Shown in pieces: positions 45,601 through 59,065 of a stretch of DNA of 64,000 nucleotides. The stretch's first letter is position 1, and each line of letters begins with the position of its first letter. The translations under genes and the position numbers were made by a program. Source of the stretch: Prunus persica (Eukaryota; Streptophyta; Magnoliopsida; Rosales; Rosaceae); NCBI RefSeq assembly GCF_000346465.2, contig NC_034013.1:5253791-5317790 (forward strand), read 5' to 3'. The notes beneath the pieces were generated by a model. It searched no databases. It saw only the letters and a program-made list of their open reading frames with translations, and was not told the origin of the DNA.

Positions 45601-48600
45601 CAAACGTGTGATAATTGAGGCACCTCAAGAAATGTTTTGACTTGTGACCAATCAGCAGGTATAAGTACTTCAAAAAAATAAAGATAATTAAAAGAAAAAA
45701 TTACCCATGTCAAAGCTATTTGTGCTGATTCTTTTATAACATCTCCAAGTTGACCAGTGAGATGTAATTCACCCTTTCCCCCCATTGCTGTAGCCTCCAC
45801 AAATTGGACCTCTCCACCAACAGAAGTCCAAACAAGCCCAACAGATACACCAGGTGTTGCAACCCGTTCTGCAGCTTCTTTGTCATCAAACCTTGGAGGC
45901 TGCATTACAACACACAGAGACAAACTCAGAATCTCTCAAGCAACATGACAGGTCAACCTCCAAGATTTAATGCATGAGAAATCCAAGATGCATTGGTTAT
46001 AAAAAAGTATTCCAGTTTCTGGAATGTTGAGCCTAAAACTCACTTGAAAAGACTCCTAAACATTCATTTACATATAATCATCTAGATAAGAGCCTTGAAG
46101 TGGCTATTCTTCATTACAAAGGACTACCTAACAATAAGCTGAAGCAACCCATCCTAATTATTAAAGAAAAAAACAAGAATAATTACCCCTAATACTTTTT
46201 CCAGCATATCCTCATCCACAGTCAATGGCGAAGCAATCTTGAAAGTGCTTGATATCTCATGATTATTCACACCCATTGGAATAACCTCCATTTCCACTTC
46301 AGCTCCATCAGCAAGTCTGTTTTCAAGAAGTGGTGAAGCAAGCGAGTGCACATCTTTGATAGGAGAGACAGCTGGTTCTTGCTCTGCAACTCTTACAGCT
46401 GCTGCACGAGCCAAAGCAGCCAAGTTCCTCTCCAGATTCCGAACACCAGCTTCTCTAGTGTACCCCTGAATGACAAGTTTCACCATGGCCTACCACAGCA
46501 GAGAGACATTTATGATATTTTTGTATATACTTTGGTCATGAATCAAGGGAGTCATCTAAAGGTTGGCATAAAAATTTTATTTTGAAAGCTAGAAATTTGG
46601 TGCCTATTTTTTGGATCCACAGCTATTATTAGGAATACCACAATTTTAACACCATTACTACTTGATAATAGCACAATGGAATGAACTTCTTACCTCCGGA
46701 ATTTTGAGAAACTCAGAAGTCAAACCATGTTGATCAAGAACTCGTGGAATTAGATGGTGCATAGCTATCTTCAGCTTTTCTTCAGGTGTATATCCAGGCA
46801 GCTCGATAACTTCCATCCTGTCCAAGAGTGGTGGAGGAATAGGCTGCACCCTATTTGCAGTTGCCACAAAAATCACCTTTGAAAGGTCGAAAGGAACATT
46901 CAAATAGCTATAGGCCTTGCATTAAGGAATCACTTGAATATACTCACATTCAAGAGATAGTGATTTATTCATATAATTTATGCCATGTGATATTAAGTGA
47001 AACCATCAGGTCATAGACCATATTGATAGTTACTCTCTTCATTTTATGTAAAGAAAATTTTCTCCAAAGTTAACTGTAGATATACTCATAGGTCAAACTC
47101 GAGATTCACACTACAAGATGACATTTCAAATTATATAAACATAAAAAATCGGACTGAAATAAGGGATAGAGCCAGAGAGCAGGATACTGATCATTGAATG
47201 TTTTATTTTGTTCTGGATCAAGAACCTCCAGTAGAGCTGAAGCTGGATCACCACGTACATCAGAACCTGTCTTATCAATTTCATCTAGTAGCATGACTGG
47301 ATTGCAAACAGCAACTCTCTGAAATAAAACATAATTAAGCAAAACGTTAGCCTAAGTCCTATAGCATAAATTCCATACTCGGGTGGGTGTGGATATGCAT
47401 GTGTAGTTGTTGTTGTGTCTACTAAGCCACATATAAGCGTCCCAACAATCTTCATTGGACGAACAGCTAAGAGGCTTCTTCGATCAGAAAGTTTTTCTAA
47501 AGGCAGGTTATGGATCCGATGACAAACACTATGCCTTATCAACAACAAAACACCTAGTGTATTCTTGTTTTTCTTGGTTCGTTCAACACCCTTATACCGT
47601 AGCATTTTCAATTATGACTAACCACTGAACCCATCACTTCAAAGCAAGCATTAAGCACGTGAATAGAACACCATAAGTCCATACAAATGTTTAATTTGAA
47701 TAAAAATATACCTTTACTCCATCAATGAGTCTCCCCGGCATGCTTCCTATGTATGTCCTCCTATGCCCTCGAATATCAGCCTCATCCTTAACGCCACCAA
47801 GGGATATGCGTATAAATTTTCTGCCCAAAGCAGCAGCAATAGATGATGCCAAAGATGTTTTCCCAACACCTGGTGGGCCAACAAAGCACAACACAGGGCC
47901 TCTGGCATCTGGCTTAAGCTGCAACCCAAAAGTAACAATATGAGCATCAAATTCTGAACACATAACATTCAAATAACCAGGGAACAGGTGCTCCAGAATT
48001 GGCCACCTTGCGAACAGCCAGATATTCAATAATCCGCTGCTTGACCTTAGTTAATCCATAGTGATCACTGTCCAGACGTTCTTTTGCAACCCTTAAATCT
48101 AATTCATACTCTTCACTGGCCTTCTGCCAGGGAAGATCAGCAAGAAGCTCTAGGTAAACACGTGAACTATTATATCCAGGTTGCTGGGGTTGCATCTTTT
48201 TCAGCCTCCTGAGGCATGAGGAGAAAATAAATTAAAAAAATGATATGACACCTGCTTAATTCTAAAACTTGAAGTACAAGAATTGTGTACTCGAACAAAA
48301 CAACAAGGGCGAGTGGATACGATTTGAAATCTAAGGAAGAATAAATAAGTCTTCACTTTGGTTATTTTCCTTTTCATATTTGTCTTTATCACCATAATTT
48401 TGCAGAAAACATTATAGACATTACAATCATCAATGGACAGATTTACAAACCCCCATCAACTACAGTTCACCAATCACCAGCAGGTCTGGAAAATGCATGT
48501 TGAATATGGTCAGAGCAGCACAAAATTTAAAGCACCAAATTGTCTAAAGAATCACCAGCGTCAAGCTTAAAGTATAACAAAATCTAGAGAACATGACTGT

Positions 48601-51600
48601 GATCCCTTTTGCTACATAACTGTATCTGGACCAAACTTAACAATGCCCAAATTTTGTAATGTTACTACACCCAAGAGTTAGAAATCCCAGTGACCTTTTG
48701 TGTAAAGCTGCATAAATCAATGTGGCTTCAGATTAAAAAAGCAATAATATATATGGGTAACGACTTTAATCTTCTTCTCTTACGAATATCTCAAGAGCAA
48801 TATAATCGAATCAACTTTAACAAGCCATCATTAGGAAAAAATCCAAGATAATACAATGTCGGGCACTACTAACAGTGTCATCATTCTCTTTACTCCGACG
48901 AAGACCTTAATGTCAGACACTTCTTTGTTTGAGGAACCATAACTGTATCTTACTCAGCGCCAAAATTTGGAATGGAATTACATCAAAGTTTCAGTAATAC
49001 CCACAGTATGAAATATTTACTAAGAAAGAAGAAACTACTTTACTTGCACACTGAAATGAAGTAACCCTTATTCCTTTCTTCTAATCAAATCATACCTCAA
49101 CTCCCTCTGTGCATGCTTCCAGATATTTGAAGGCATTCCTGAACTTTGCATCTTTCTTTCCAGGGCAACTACATCGTCTTCATCATCATCATTGTCCCCA
49201 AGCTCCTCTTTTATAGCTCTCATCTGCAAGTGTGTTTCATAAAGCAGGAAAGGAAACAACAATAAGGATTTATGCAGCTAAAGAATAGGAAATAACAGTA
49301 TATCTGTGTCAAATTTAGAAGTTTGTTAAGATATTTCCAAACCATCAACACGTGAATCCACCTGAAGTCCTGAATAGTATTTATAAGTTTCATGAAAATC
49401 CAAATCAACTAAAATCCAACATATAATCAGAAATGAGTACAAACAAAATAATTGCACACCTAAGACAAAAACATGCCTATAAATAAAAGTTATTAGTAAA
49501 TTTCATCTACTAAAGCCGCCTGTTGCATCCTTCACAACCTTTCCCTAGTTATGCACATGAAAAATGTATATAGGTTTTTTTTTCTTATATATATTTGATA
49601 TCTGAGTCCTCCAGCACTACAACAAATTATGTTAATCCTAAATATTAAACTTATGGCATGTCTGGGACTGCTTCCGAAATGGCTAAAAGCGCTTCTGAAA
49701 TGGTATGGCAAAAAAATTAAAATTGCTTCTAGAGCGTTTTCTGGAGAAGCATTTAATAAAAATTCAACGTGCTTCTAACAAAAGCACGTATGAGCATAAG
49801 TGCTTCTACAGAAGCAGTCCCAAACGGACCCTAATTAACCTAACCAACAAATAAATTATTACATGTCAATCAATAAATAAATTATTACATGTAGAACTTG
49901 TATAAAACCTTGCAAGAATACAGCAATCTAGAAAGCTTTGTACTCTCCATTCCTTTATTTTGTCAAAAATATCCTTCATTTAACTTAAATACATTAAGAA
50001 AAATTAACAGATAAGATATTTTCTATTGCTTCAGAAAATAAGAACAAATCACCCCACCCTCACCACAAAATTTTAACAGACAAGATTTTGTGTGTTGCAT
50101 CAGATAAGGTTGTACCCTTACCTTAATTCTGTAATTACTAATCTAAATAAAAACCGTTTAATAGTTACTATTACTTTGAGTAAAGATAAAATTTGCAAAT
50201 TATGGTTTATTTCAGTAAAATTATAACTGGATTTCTTATTATTTGTTCCACTGAAAAAATTTGCCATGGCAATTCAAGAAGAAAAAAATTCCAGAAAAAT
50301 CAAATTAATATAAATAATAATAAAAATTAAACTGATGAGCACAATACTTGTTTACCACATTTATTGTAGGATAACAAAACATGAACTGGATGAAAACAAA
50401 TAATAATTTTATCATTAAAAAACATAATTATAACTTTTCACTTCCTCAACAAATCAAAAGCTGATGTGAGAGTGCCAACCTGCTGACGCAAAAGAAATTC
50501 CTTCTGTGATTTCGATAATTGACCCTCAACTTTTTGAGTAATCTTCTCTGCTACATGTATGGACTGTCACAAGGTAACACCAACATGACTTCTAAAAAAC
50601 TATAGGAAGTACTAAGATCAACTGAGTAAAAATAAACATCACCACCAGTGAATCAACAGTTACCTGCAAATGCCTGTCAACCAACTCAGTGGCTTTCGAA
50701 AGTCTCACTTTCAGATCAACCGAGTCCAGCATACACAGTTGCTCCTCAAAACTTATCTCAAAGCTGGCGACAAAGATATCTGCCAACTTGTGAACTGGAA
50801 CTGTCTCCAGAAGAACTTTTGTTCTTCCTCCAGTTTTTTGTTTCTGCAAGCACAAAATGAAATGAGAGTTAATATAAATTTAGAAAACACCAAGCGTTTC
50901 AAGTAATAAGGGCTCAGAAAAGTTTTATCAGCAGAGTATACTATCAACAACATATATATACACACAAGTCAACAGTATCCGGATAGAATTCATAACATAA
51001 AGAAGCTTAGTTGATGCTCCTCAACCAAATCAAGGAATCTCGAGCAAATGGCATTTCCTAAACATCTTAACAACCAAGCACAGTCAAAACCATTTGAAAC
51101 CCCATCTGTTAAAAAAAGGTGGTGCTCAGCCTCACAGCTTCAAAAGGAGCTTACACATACTTTAGTTTGGATATAGAACATATACATGCATAATATTTGT
51201 GCGGTCTTGAATTTGTATTTCATTATTGATGCTATATGATACACCTGAGAAAACTTGTAACTAAAGATTCTGATAACACCAAAAAATAAAAATAAAAAGA
51301 AATAAGGTCTCTTGGTGTCTGTGATTCTATTCACGAGAAAGTTTTCAAAGAAGTGATAAAAATATGCTAATATCACAAATATCACCTGCTCAAGAACAGA
51401 AATCAGCTCTGTAGCAGTTGCCTTGAACTGGCGAGACAATGTTATGAACTCGGGATCTTGCTCCACTTGCTCCATCTCTAATTAAGATAATAAATATGAA
51501 AGCAACTCAACATATAGGTAGATAAGGGCACAAAACTCATCATCTGAATATAATCTGATCATGATACATTGAATACAAGCATATAAGCCACATTATAAAC

Positions 51601-53601
51601 TCAGGTAAGCACATTTAAAGCAACGTGGAAGTCTTCATATTGTAAGGTAAAACATGGACAAAATTTGTTAATTGCCTAGAGAGGAAACATACAGTAAGCA
51701 GTGACACACACAAGCAATGATACAGTGATACCTAACCAGCTTCTTCCTAAAGAACGGCGAGTTAAGAATTCGTCATTTCACATGAGAGCCTCTCAATAAC
51801 ATATGACAGATGAGCAAAGTAGCATACATTATCCATTCAGGCTGACAGGAATAATGTCTGTGTGGCTTGCACGTCACTGTGTTCATGCGCGTGTGTGTGG
51901 GAGGGAGGGAGGGAGGGAGGGAGAGAGAGAGAGAGAGAGAGAGAGAACTTTCAAAAACAATTCAACTAACAAACCAGGGCCACACACATAACCAAACGTA
52001 GTATAAATGTTAGCGGGTACATAAAACATACACTTAGCATTTGAAGTATGAAGACAATTTCTTCTTACTGAATCAGAAAAGAAAAAACAAATCAAAGAAA
52101 CAACAACATGCAGTATGTTTCAAACCACAACTAGCAAATCAACCAATAAACCCTAATATCTTCTACCAAAAACAAATCCACATACTAAATTGGCAACATA
52201 CCAGCCTTTGTCATTTCAAGAGGAGATATCCGTGCAGTATAATATGTTCCTCTTGTGCTAAGTTCCTGGACACTGAATCTACACAAACCTTCAAGGACGA
52301 CTACATATGTAACCCTCCCACTCGGCTTCTCAACTCCTCTTGAGAGATGTAAAGCACGTGCAGCAACTCCCCTAAGAATATAAATATCAAATGTTAGCAA
52401 CAAAATTAGTATATAACTACAAAGTGCAAAAACTCCAAATGAAAAACATATGAATAAGATGGAGTTATACACAGAAAACAGAAAGTCAGTCAAATGTAGG
52501 CTGAGTCGAAAAATTGTGGCAGCCCATTGAAGAATTAAAGGGCAGTTACACTGATTAAAGAAAATTACAACGCATAACAAAAATAGATGGACCACCCTGA
52601 TAGCTGTAATTTTAAGTAGTAGCACCGAAAATGCCAAACACTTTCCACTATGCAACAAAATACAATTTTGATTCATGTACCTGGTATGCCAATGAATAAC
52701 TTCCTGCTGATTTTTTCCATCTAGCCTGTGAGAATCAGATGTACCAACTTGAACTCTCGAGCCTCGTTCTCCAGATTCACTTCCCACACCTAAAATTAGA
52801 CAAATTACAAGAGACACCCTCTCAGATTTGCCATTAAATATAGGCACCCCCTCATCCTAGTCAAAAAGAAAAATCAGCAGAAATCACCTTGAGACAACAC
52901 AGGACCCACTGATGCCGCCTCAGCAGCATCTCGAACGGGAAGAATACCAATTAATCCCTTCTCTTCACGCTGCCATAACTCTTGCTCCACCAATTTGACA
53001 CTACATTAATCAAAATCACCACTTCCATCAATTCCATAATCCAGCACCCACAAATTCACAATTCCACACCTACATAATGATCAATTACCTGAAATGACAC
53101 AAAACCAAATTCTACGAGAAAAAGGAAGTTCGCATTTGAAATTAATAGTAACAAAATTGCAAAACAAAATATCTTGAGTTTCCACACCAACAAAATATGC
53201 ACGACATTTGATCACAGAAATAGATGGAAAATACCATCAAAAGGAAAAAATAACTGGACCAGACAATCTTTCACGATGAAGAACATGAAAGGTATTCCTC
53301 CATTTTGTTCATATCGAGAATGAAGGAAACAATTTCCAAACAAGCAGAAGAATTGCATAGCTATAAGGTTCAGCTGAGTTCAAACAAACAGCTATCCACT
53401 TCAGTATGCACAAATTTTCTCAGAAACCAAACAAGAAAAACAATTTAAGGGAACAGCAAGCAATCAAAAGGAGAAATTCTACGTTTAAAGGTACCTGCTG
53501 GGTGAAGTGCAGCGAATTCGAATGATAGCGCCTGGTAAGAGGACCTTGTTTTTGAAAGGAAGGATACCGAGTCGACCCGGAAGCTCCACCGATTCCGCCA
53601 T
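42659..53601 (-). CDS. LON2: Peroxisomal Lon protease, 17 exons, 888 aa, PTS1 SKL
   Basis: ATP-dependent AAA+ serine protease of the peroxisome matrix. Exons from 5' to 3': 53495-53601, 52888-53000, 52681-52789, 52202-52371, 51386-51477, 50664-50843, 50480-50563, 49096-49223, 48007-48208, 47712-47918, 47188-47318, 46694-46907, 46187-46489, 45705-45899, 44524-44769, 42966-43067, 42659-42742. All joins keep frame, and the length equals that of the Arabidopsis protein as I recall it. The N-terminal LON domain starts [10 protein letters not shown]. Walker A GPPGVGKT is at 409-416, Walker B VMLLDEID at 472-479. The protease dyad is S784 in GPSAGV and K827 at the end of GGIKDK. The last three residues are SKL, a peroxisome import signal, which separates it from the mitochondrial and plastid Lon types. 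Several introns contain inserted repeats, but the coding sequence is intact. Confidence 0.97.
45014..45345 (+). mobile_element. TRIM-like or LTR remnant in a LON2 intron, antisense to the gene
   Basis: TGGTATCAGAGCC at 45090-45102 is the initiator-Met-tRNA primer-binding complement. It directly follows a sequence ending in CTTCACA, as at the edge of an LTR. AAGCCTTGCATCTCAA occurs before it (about 45014) and again after it (about 45245), and GGATGCTCC recurs near 45076 and 45332, so two degenerate LTR copies of about 80-100 bp appear to bracket a short non-coding interior. It lies in the intron 44770-45704. Confidence 0.65.
49652..49833. mobile_element. Short MITE in a LON2 intron
   Basis: Ends related as inverted repeats: TATGGCATGTCTGGGACTGCTTC on the left and the complement of TAGGGTCCGTTTGGGACTGC on the right. 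The interior is built of repeated GCTTCT/AGAAGC motifs. A single related end is at 30632-30665. Intron 49224-50479 carries it. Confidence 0.6.
51900..51948. repeat. (GGGA)n(GA)n microsatellite in a LON2 intron
   Basis: About five GGGA units run into about twelve GA units, within intron 51478-52201. Confidence 0.9.
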
Positions 53602-53928
53602 GTTTGCAACTGAAGAGAAACAAACAGTGGTTTTGCAGAGAGAGAAGGAGACGAGTCAGGGGAGGAGAAAGGGAAGGTGGTAAATGCAATGTGTGTGGGT
53701 TTGGTTTTATTTGGTTTTGGTTTGGTTGGAAGGATTTTGGTTCCGTCAGATTTTTTTTTTTTCAATAAAACGGCGACGGCTGGTTTTTCGTTACAAATAC
53801 TTTTGCTTCTATTGTTTTCTTTTCTTTTTACTAGCCCCTTGACACATGCTCACGCATGTGCCAATTGGTTTTCTTTTTCTTTTTTATTTTATTTTTAGAA
53901 TTAATAAAAGATAACAGGGTAGTTATCT
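53602..53928 (-). promoter_or_regulatory. LON2 5' leader and promoter region
   Basis: DNA upstream of the LON2 ATG includes a TTTGG-repeat stretch (53700-53730) and T homopolymers. No TATA box is evident at a sensible distance, consistent with a TATA-less housekeeping promoter. Confidence 0.35.
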
Positions 53929-54411
53929 ATCTATATATATAAAGCAAAAGGCAGAGAATGGTGAAACATTCAAAATACCAGAAAATGCCCTTGATTAATG
54001 CAAACATTAAGAATTGAAATTATTAATTAAATGAGGATAATATGGTAAATTCACAATTTTTCGTATTAAAAAAATTAAAATTAAAAGAAAATTCAGATAA
54101 TGGGTCCTATTTTTATGGAACACAAATATCCATTATCTTTTTTAATTCTAAAATAAATTTAAATTTTTTTTAAAAAAAACCTCTCGCATGCGCGGAAGCG
54201 CGTGCAGAGAGGCTAGTGTTCCATAAAAGTAGGACCTATTATCTTATTTTGTTTTTAATTTTAATTTTTTTAATATTAAAAAATGTGAATTTACCATATT
54301 ATCCTCATTTAATTAATAATTTCAATTCTTAATGTTTGAATTAACAAAGGGCATTTTCTGGTATTTTGAATGTTTCACCATTCTCTGCCTTTTGCTTTAT
54401 ATATATAGATA
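53929..54411. repeat. 483-bp inverted-repeat element with GC-rich central hairpin
   Basis: Left arm 53929-54123 and right arm 54216-54411 are near-perfect inverses for about 195 bp, from TATCTATATATATAAAGC to TATGGAACAC. The 92-bp centre is AT-rich except for 54180-54212, where CCTCTCGCATGCGCG and the rest of the stretch can form a small hairpin, followed by GGCTAGT. The CTAGT after a GC hairpin resembles a Helitron 3' terminus, so it may be two Helitron-like ends head to head or a foldback MITE. Outer target duplication is not clear. Confidence 0.75.
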
Positions 54412-55484
54412 CAATAGATATTGGGTGCTATCTAAAGGATTTTAAAATTGGGATTTTATTAAAATTTGAAGAACTTTAATCTAGATATATTCAAAATGTT
54501 ATTGTCGAGAGCAGATACCACAGTGATGGCCTCCCCCTTCCCCCTGCTTGACACTCAAGTTCGAAAAAAAAAAAATATTATTGATTTGAAGAATATTTAA
54601 AAAGTGGTAGATTTTGATAGTGTTTACTTCAAATTTATCACCCTCTAAAATTGGCCAAAAGATTATATTAATTACGAACATGTCACTATTAGCAATATAA
54701 GATGAATATCTTATATGCCAATAATATCTTATATTAATAAAGACTAAATTGAGAAAATAATATATTATGTGCGTTGAAAAATCTACTTTAATCAAACAAT
54801 AATTAATTGGGTCCTTATATTTAAAAAAAGATGAATTATGGAAGAATTGGGCCATGAATTTTAACAACTTTTTCTCAATTCTTGCACATGATCAATTAAG
54901 CCATTATTGATGACACAACTTTAGCCTTCACCTTCACTGTCACCACTACCCGCACTATCAAGAATGGCCACTACCCCTCCTCAAATTTTTTTCTATGAAC
55001 AATTTTCAGTACATGTTAAAACTTCTTTCTTTAGGGGAAAGAGAAATCTCATTAAAAATTAAATAAACATCGACATAATACAAAGAAAATATTACCACAT
55101 AAGATATTGTAATAGTCACAAAATACAAAGATGTGTCTTATGGCCATTGGGCGGTGCATATACTAGTATTATTTTTTCTTTTTAATTTGCAACATGAGAA
55201 AAGTACGTACCTAGCCGACAAAACAAGAACTCTTCTATTCTTTTTTCCCTTATTTTACATGTATGATTGACAAAAGGGTTTTAAAAGAATTATAAATTGT
55301 TGCGATGTTCACGGATTTCAAATGTATTCTTTTTTCTGAATCTAAAAAAGCCATCTTGAATTCTTTATAATCACTTGGAACAACTAGAGCCGTCTTGGCT
55401 GCTTTTTGTTAACGAGGGCTGCCCTCAGTTCTGGTTCACCTTCTCTGAGGGATAAGGGAGCCTAAAAAATTTGAAAGGAAATAG
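54412..55484. other. AT-rich intergenic DNA
   Basis: No supported gene or RNA. Confidence 0.35.
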
Positions 55485-55585
55485 AGATTTCTCACACACA
55501 CACTAGCAAGGTGTTATGAGAGTTTGAACCTGAGACCACTATAAGGAAATGTCATTTTTCATTAGGTTAGAACCCGTTGACACAA
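55485..55585 (-). mobile_element. tRNA-derived SINE copy
   Basis: On the minus strand GTGGTCTCAGGTTCAAACTC is a good B box. It is followed by TAACACC and a (GT)n-AGAAA end; CGGGTTCTAACCTAATG upstream resembles an A-box region. The same arrangement occurs at 60.4 kb. Confidence 0.55.
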
Positions 55586-55589
55586 ATGT

Positions 55590-55715
55590 ATTCTTTTTTT
55601 TAATACAAATAATAGTCTAAACTACAAGAGAGAATATAGTTTCTCACACACACTATCAAAGTGTCATGAAAATTTAAACCTAAGACCACTAATCCATTGA
55701 TGCTATAGTTGTCAA
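55590..55715 (-). mobile_element. tRNA-derived SINE copy, adjacent to the previous one
   Basis: Minus strand: GTGGTCTTAGGTTTAAATTTT (degenerate B box), GTGTGTGTGAGAAA, then GTAGTTTAGACTATTATTTG and TATTAAAAAAAAGAAT, the same 3' tail as the SINE in the ATP synthase intron. Two copies therefore lie in the same orientation within 230 bp. Confidence 0.6.
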
Positions 55716-55836
55716 GATAATTGTTTCAATGATAATTCTTGAATAGAGATCTAAAATTAGATAGTTGGTATCATTAGATAACATTGTGGATGAAACCAAC
55801 AATAGAATACCTTTTGGTTCTCTTCATAAAGGAATT

Positions 55837-55837
<1 letters not shown>

Positions 55838-55896
<59 letters not shown>
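55838..55896. repeat. (ATT)n microsatellite
   Basis: About 19 uninterrupted ATT units. Confidence 0.95.
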
Positions 55897-55899
<3 letters not shown>

Positions 55900-55997
55900 T
55901 AAAGAGTAACTTTATTAGATAAACTTCTTTAAAAAAATTTATTAAATAAGAAAATCTAGTTAGATAGTAAAATATAAATTATGAAATTAAAGATATT

Positions 55998-56115
55998 GAA
56001 CCACTGACAACGGCGTGTTAGTTGGATTGGCACTAATTTTAGATGTACTTCCAAGTAGTATCCACGTGTGTGAGTTTCCTTCTCCCTTCCTTAACTTCGA
56101 CAGAAAAAAAAAAAA
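55998..56115 (+). mobile_element. Possible second-family SINE
   Basis: GTTAGTTGGATTGGCAC could be an A-box region and GTGTGAGTTTCCTTCTCC a degenerate B box. It ends CTTCGACAG plus about 14 A. The tail and body differ from the other SINEs. Tentative. Confidence 0.35.
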
Positions 56116-57704
56116 AAGATATTGAAATATGAGAATATACATATTGAAAATCTAATGAAAAAATGGAGTAGTGGTCCTACCCAACAGGATAAAAATATAA
56201 ATAAATAGGACAGGAAATCACCTTTATGTTTTATTTATTTAGGGGTTTTTTTTTTTTACGACAAAAGAAGTTGTGCATATATTTTTTTCAGATCCCATTT
56301 TTTGTTATACGACCAAAAGATGTTTGACTATTTTCGGTAGGCTGGCTGTCCACCAACACTTATTTACCCTGCTGGGGTGGGCCCCATAAGGATGCCAATT
56401 TTCTTTTTTTAATTAAAAAGGAAAAAACAACAGTTGTTTAACGTTATTTATCAACTTGTTCCTACAAAGGTTTCTTTGGACCGTCAATTTTGATGCCATA
56501 TTTTAACATTAGATAATGACAATTATCAGAACACACAAAAAGAAGATAATGGCAATTTACCCTTTTGCCACAGGATTTTGAGCTATAATTAATAAATATA
56601 CAAGAGATTAAAATTTACTTAAGCAATAAGTCATGAGGAAGACTTTGGTTTTGGAGTTTTGGAAGACTTGAAGTTTCCATGTGCTCTAATTTAAGCAATG
56701 AGCATAAATAAAATAAAAAAGGATTGGATGGAAGACATAAACTTGAATCTTTGATGAGATCATTGAGCTGTGTTTTAATTGGGAAATATTAATTGATTAA
56801 TTAATTAATTAATTTCGATTTTGACTTGATTAGTTTCTTGCCAAAGTGGTAATAATATTTAAGTAGTTTCTCTAGCATTATTTGAAGTATCAAAACAATA
56901 CCATGATGCATTCTAGCTGATTAAACATCTATAGAAATGTTGATTAATAAAGGAATATTGTCCTTTAAATTATAAACAATAATCCTTCCAACAAAGAAAA
57001 CTATACCCTTTGAATTGACAACTTGCCAATCACTTGGAGAAATTTCTTATGGAAAAGTCAACTAAGACTTGTATTCTTGCATATTTTGTTCAAAGTCTTA
57101 TGGAGGTGGTGGTGGCAGTGGTAGAGGTAGAGCTAGAGTTTAAATATTAGGGGTGCTAATAACTGAAAAAGATATGAAATTATATACCGATTTTCAAGTG
57201 TTATATAAAACCTTCAATGGAGTTCATGAGAATTGGGAGGGCCACAGCCACCTACCTCTGGCTTGTGTGGGGCTCCGCTCTTGTTGGCAGAGCCACTTGT
57301 AGGCCATAAGTGCCCTTGGTTCCTCCAAAACAAATTAGATATGACAAAATTAGAAATATTTAGCTCTATAATGTAACTCTTGAATACTTATGTATTTGAT
57401 ATACTTGTATTTTCTATTTCGATCCACTCATGCATGGAGGATCAAAAGTCTCTATTAGCACTCCATACAAACAATCCTATATAGAAGTGCAAATATCGCT
57501 ATCATCAATGGTATTTGCAATATTTTTGTACACGAGTGTGGGAGTCAACAATAAAACGCGAATAACATTAATATTTAACTCATCATTGAAATATCAACAT
57601 TTCTAAACCAACCAAAACACAACTTCTTCTCTTCTTTTAAAATCTCAAGTCTTAGACATGAAAATGCTGTCGACAAAACAAAAAAAATTATAAGTTAAAT
57701 AAAA
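56116..57704. other. Intergenic DNA, no supported gene
   Basis: AT-rich with short homopolymers and a (TTAA)n-like run near 56791. Confidence 0.35.
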
Positions 57705-57821
57705 GGGCTCGTTTGTTACACAAGACTGTCTTAGCTTGGCTTGGCTTGGTCTAAGTTGAATAACACTTATCCTGTGTTTGGTGTATGCTTGGACTAGGAC
57801 TAGATTTTTTTTATTTTTTCA

Positions 57822-58220
57822 AAAATATCTATATATATGTATTTTATTATATATATATAACATATATGTGTATATACATGTATATATGTATATTATAATA
57901 ATATTATATATTATATATATATATGTGTGTGTGTAGGTGTATATATGTATATTATAATATACATGGGTATAATACATATACATATATATGTATATTATAA
58001 TATTTGTGGGTATGTTATAATAATAATAATATACATGTATATACGTGTATATATGTATATTATAATATATACATATATAATATATGTGTATATAGGTGTA
58101 TCTATATATTATAATATATATACATATGTTATACATATATAATATATATGTGTATATACCTGTGTATATGTATATTATAATACATACATGGGTATAATAT
58201 ATATACACATATATGTATAT
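57822..58220. repeat. (TA)-rich low-complexity block
   Basis: Degenerate repeats of TATATATGTATATTATAATA with GTG insertions; reading frames here are artefacts. Confidence 0.85.
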
Positions 58221-58221
58221 A

Positions 58222-59005
58222 CAGTCCCCTTCTATTGAGGGATCCCTCAAATAATTTTATTTGAGGGACGCCCCTTAGGGTACCCTACAATTTTTTTCCC
58301 AATGATCCAAACCATCTATTTTTAGGTCTTTATTCATAGATCATCCTTACAAAAAATTAGACAAATCGGAAACCATTTCGACATCCAATTGTGTCTTACA
58401 AAATCAATGAATACGATGCTTCAAGAAAATGCTAAAATTTCAATAGCTTAATTGAGTGGTCAAATAATATCTGATTCAAGTGATTTTTTGTTGAGATGAT
58501 CTTTGAATGAGTATGTACAAAATAGACGGTTNNNNNNNNNNNNNNNNNNNNNNNNNNNNNNNNNNNNNNNNNNNNNNNNNNNNNNNNNNNNNNNNNNNNN
58601 NNNNNNNNNNNNNNNNNNNNNNNNNNNNNNNCCTCAAATAAGCTATTTGAGGGACACCCTGTAGGCCTACTCCGGATTGTATTTCACTAATCCAAAACGT
58701 CTATTTTGTAGATACTCATTCCAAGATCATCCCTACAAAAAATCACTTGAATCCGATATCATTTGACCACTCAATTAAGTTATTGAAATTTTAGCATTTT
58801 CTTGAAGTACCGTGTTCATTGATTTTGTAAGACACAATTGGATGTCGAAACGGTTTCCGATTTGTCTAACTTTTTGTTAGGATGATCTATGAATGAAGAC
58901 CTAAAAAATAAATGGTTTGGATTATTGGGAAAAAAATTGTAGGGTACCCTAAAGGGCGTCCCTCAAATAATTTTATTTGAGGGATCCCTCAATAGAATGG
59001 GACTG
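58222..59005. repeat. Large foldback palindrome interrupted by an assembly gap
   Basis: The left arm (58222-58531) is the near-perfect inverse of the right arm (58632-59005). Both outer ends read CAGTCCC-TTCTATTGAGGG followed by ATCCCTCAAATAA. The gap (58532-58631, exactly 100 N) removes the palindrome centre and about 60 bp or more of the left arm. Small palindromes TATTTGAGGGA and TCCCTCAAATA mark the ends. MITE/foldback type; no coding content. Confidence 0.85.
58532..58631. other. Assembly gap, 100 N
   Basis: Exactly 100 N, the usual placeholder for unknown size, at the centre of a palindrome. Confidence 0.99.
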
Positions 59006-59065
59006 TATATATGTGTTTATATATATACATATATACATAATATGCAGAGAGCTTCCATTGAGGGA

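Noticed and set aside
57819..58250. 143-codon Tyr/Ile-rich minus-strand ORF
   Set aside because: Made from TA-rich low-complexity repeats; no coding character.
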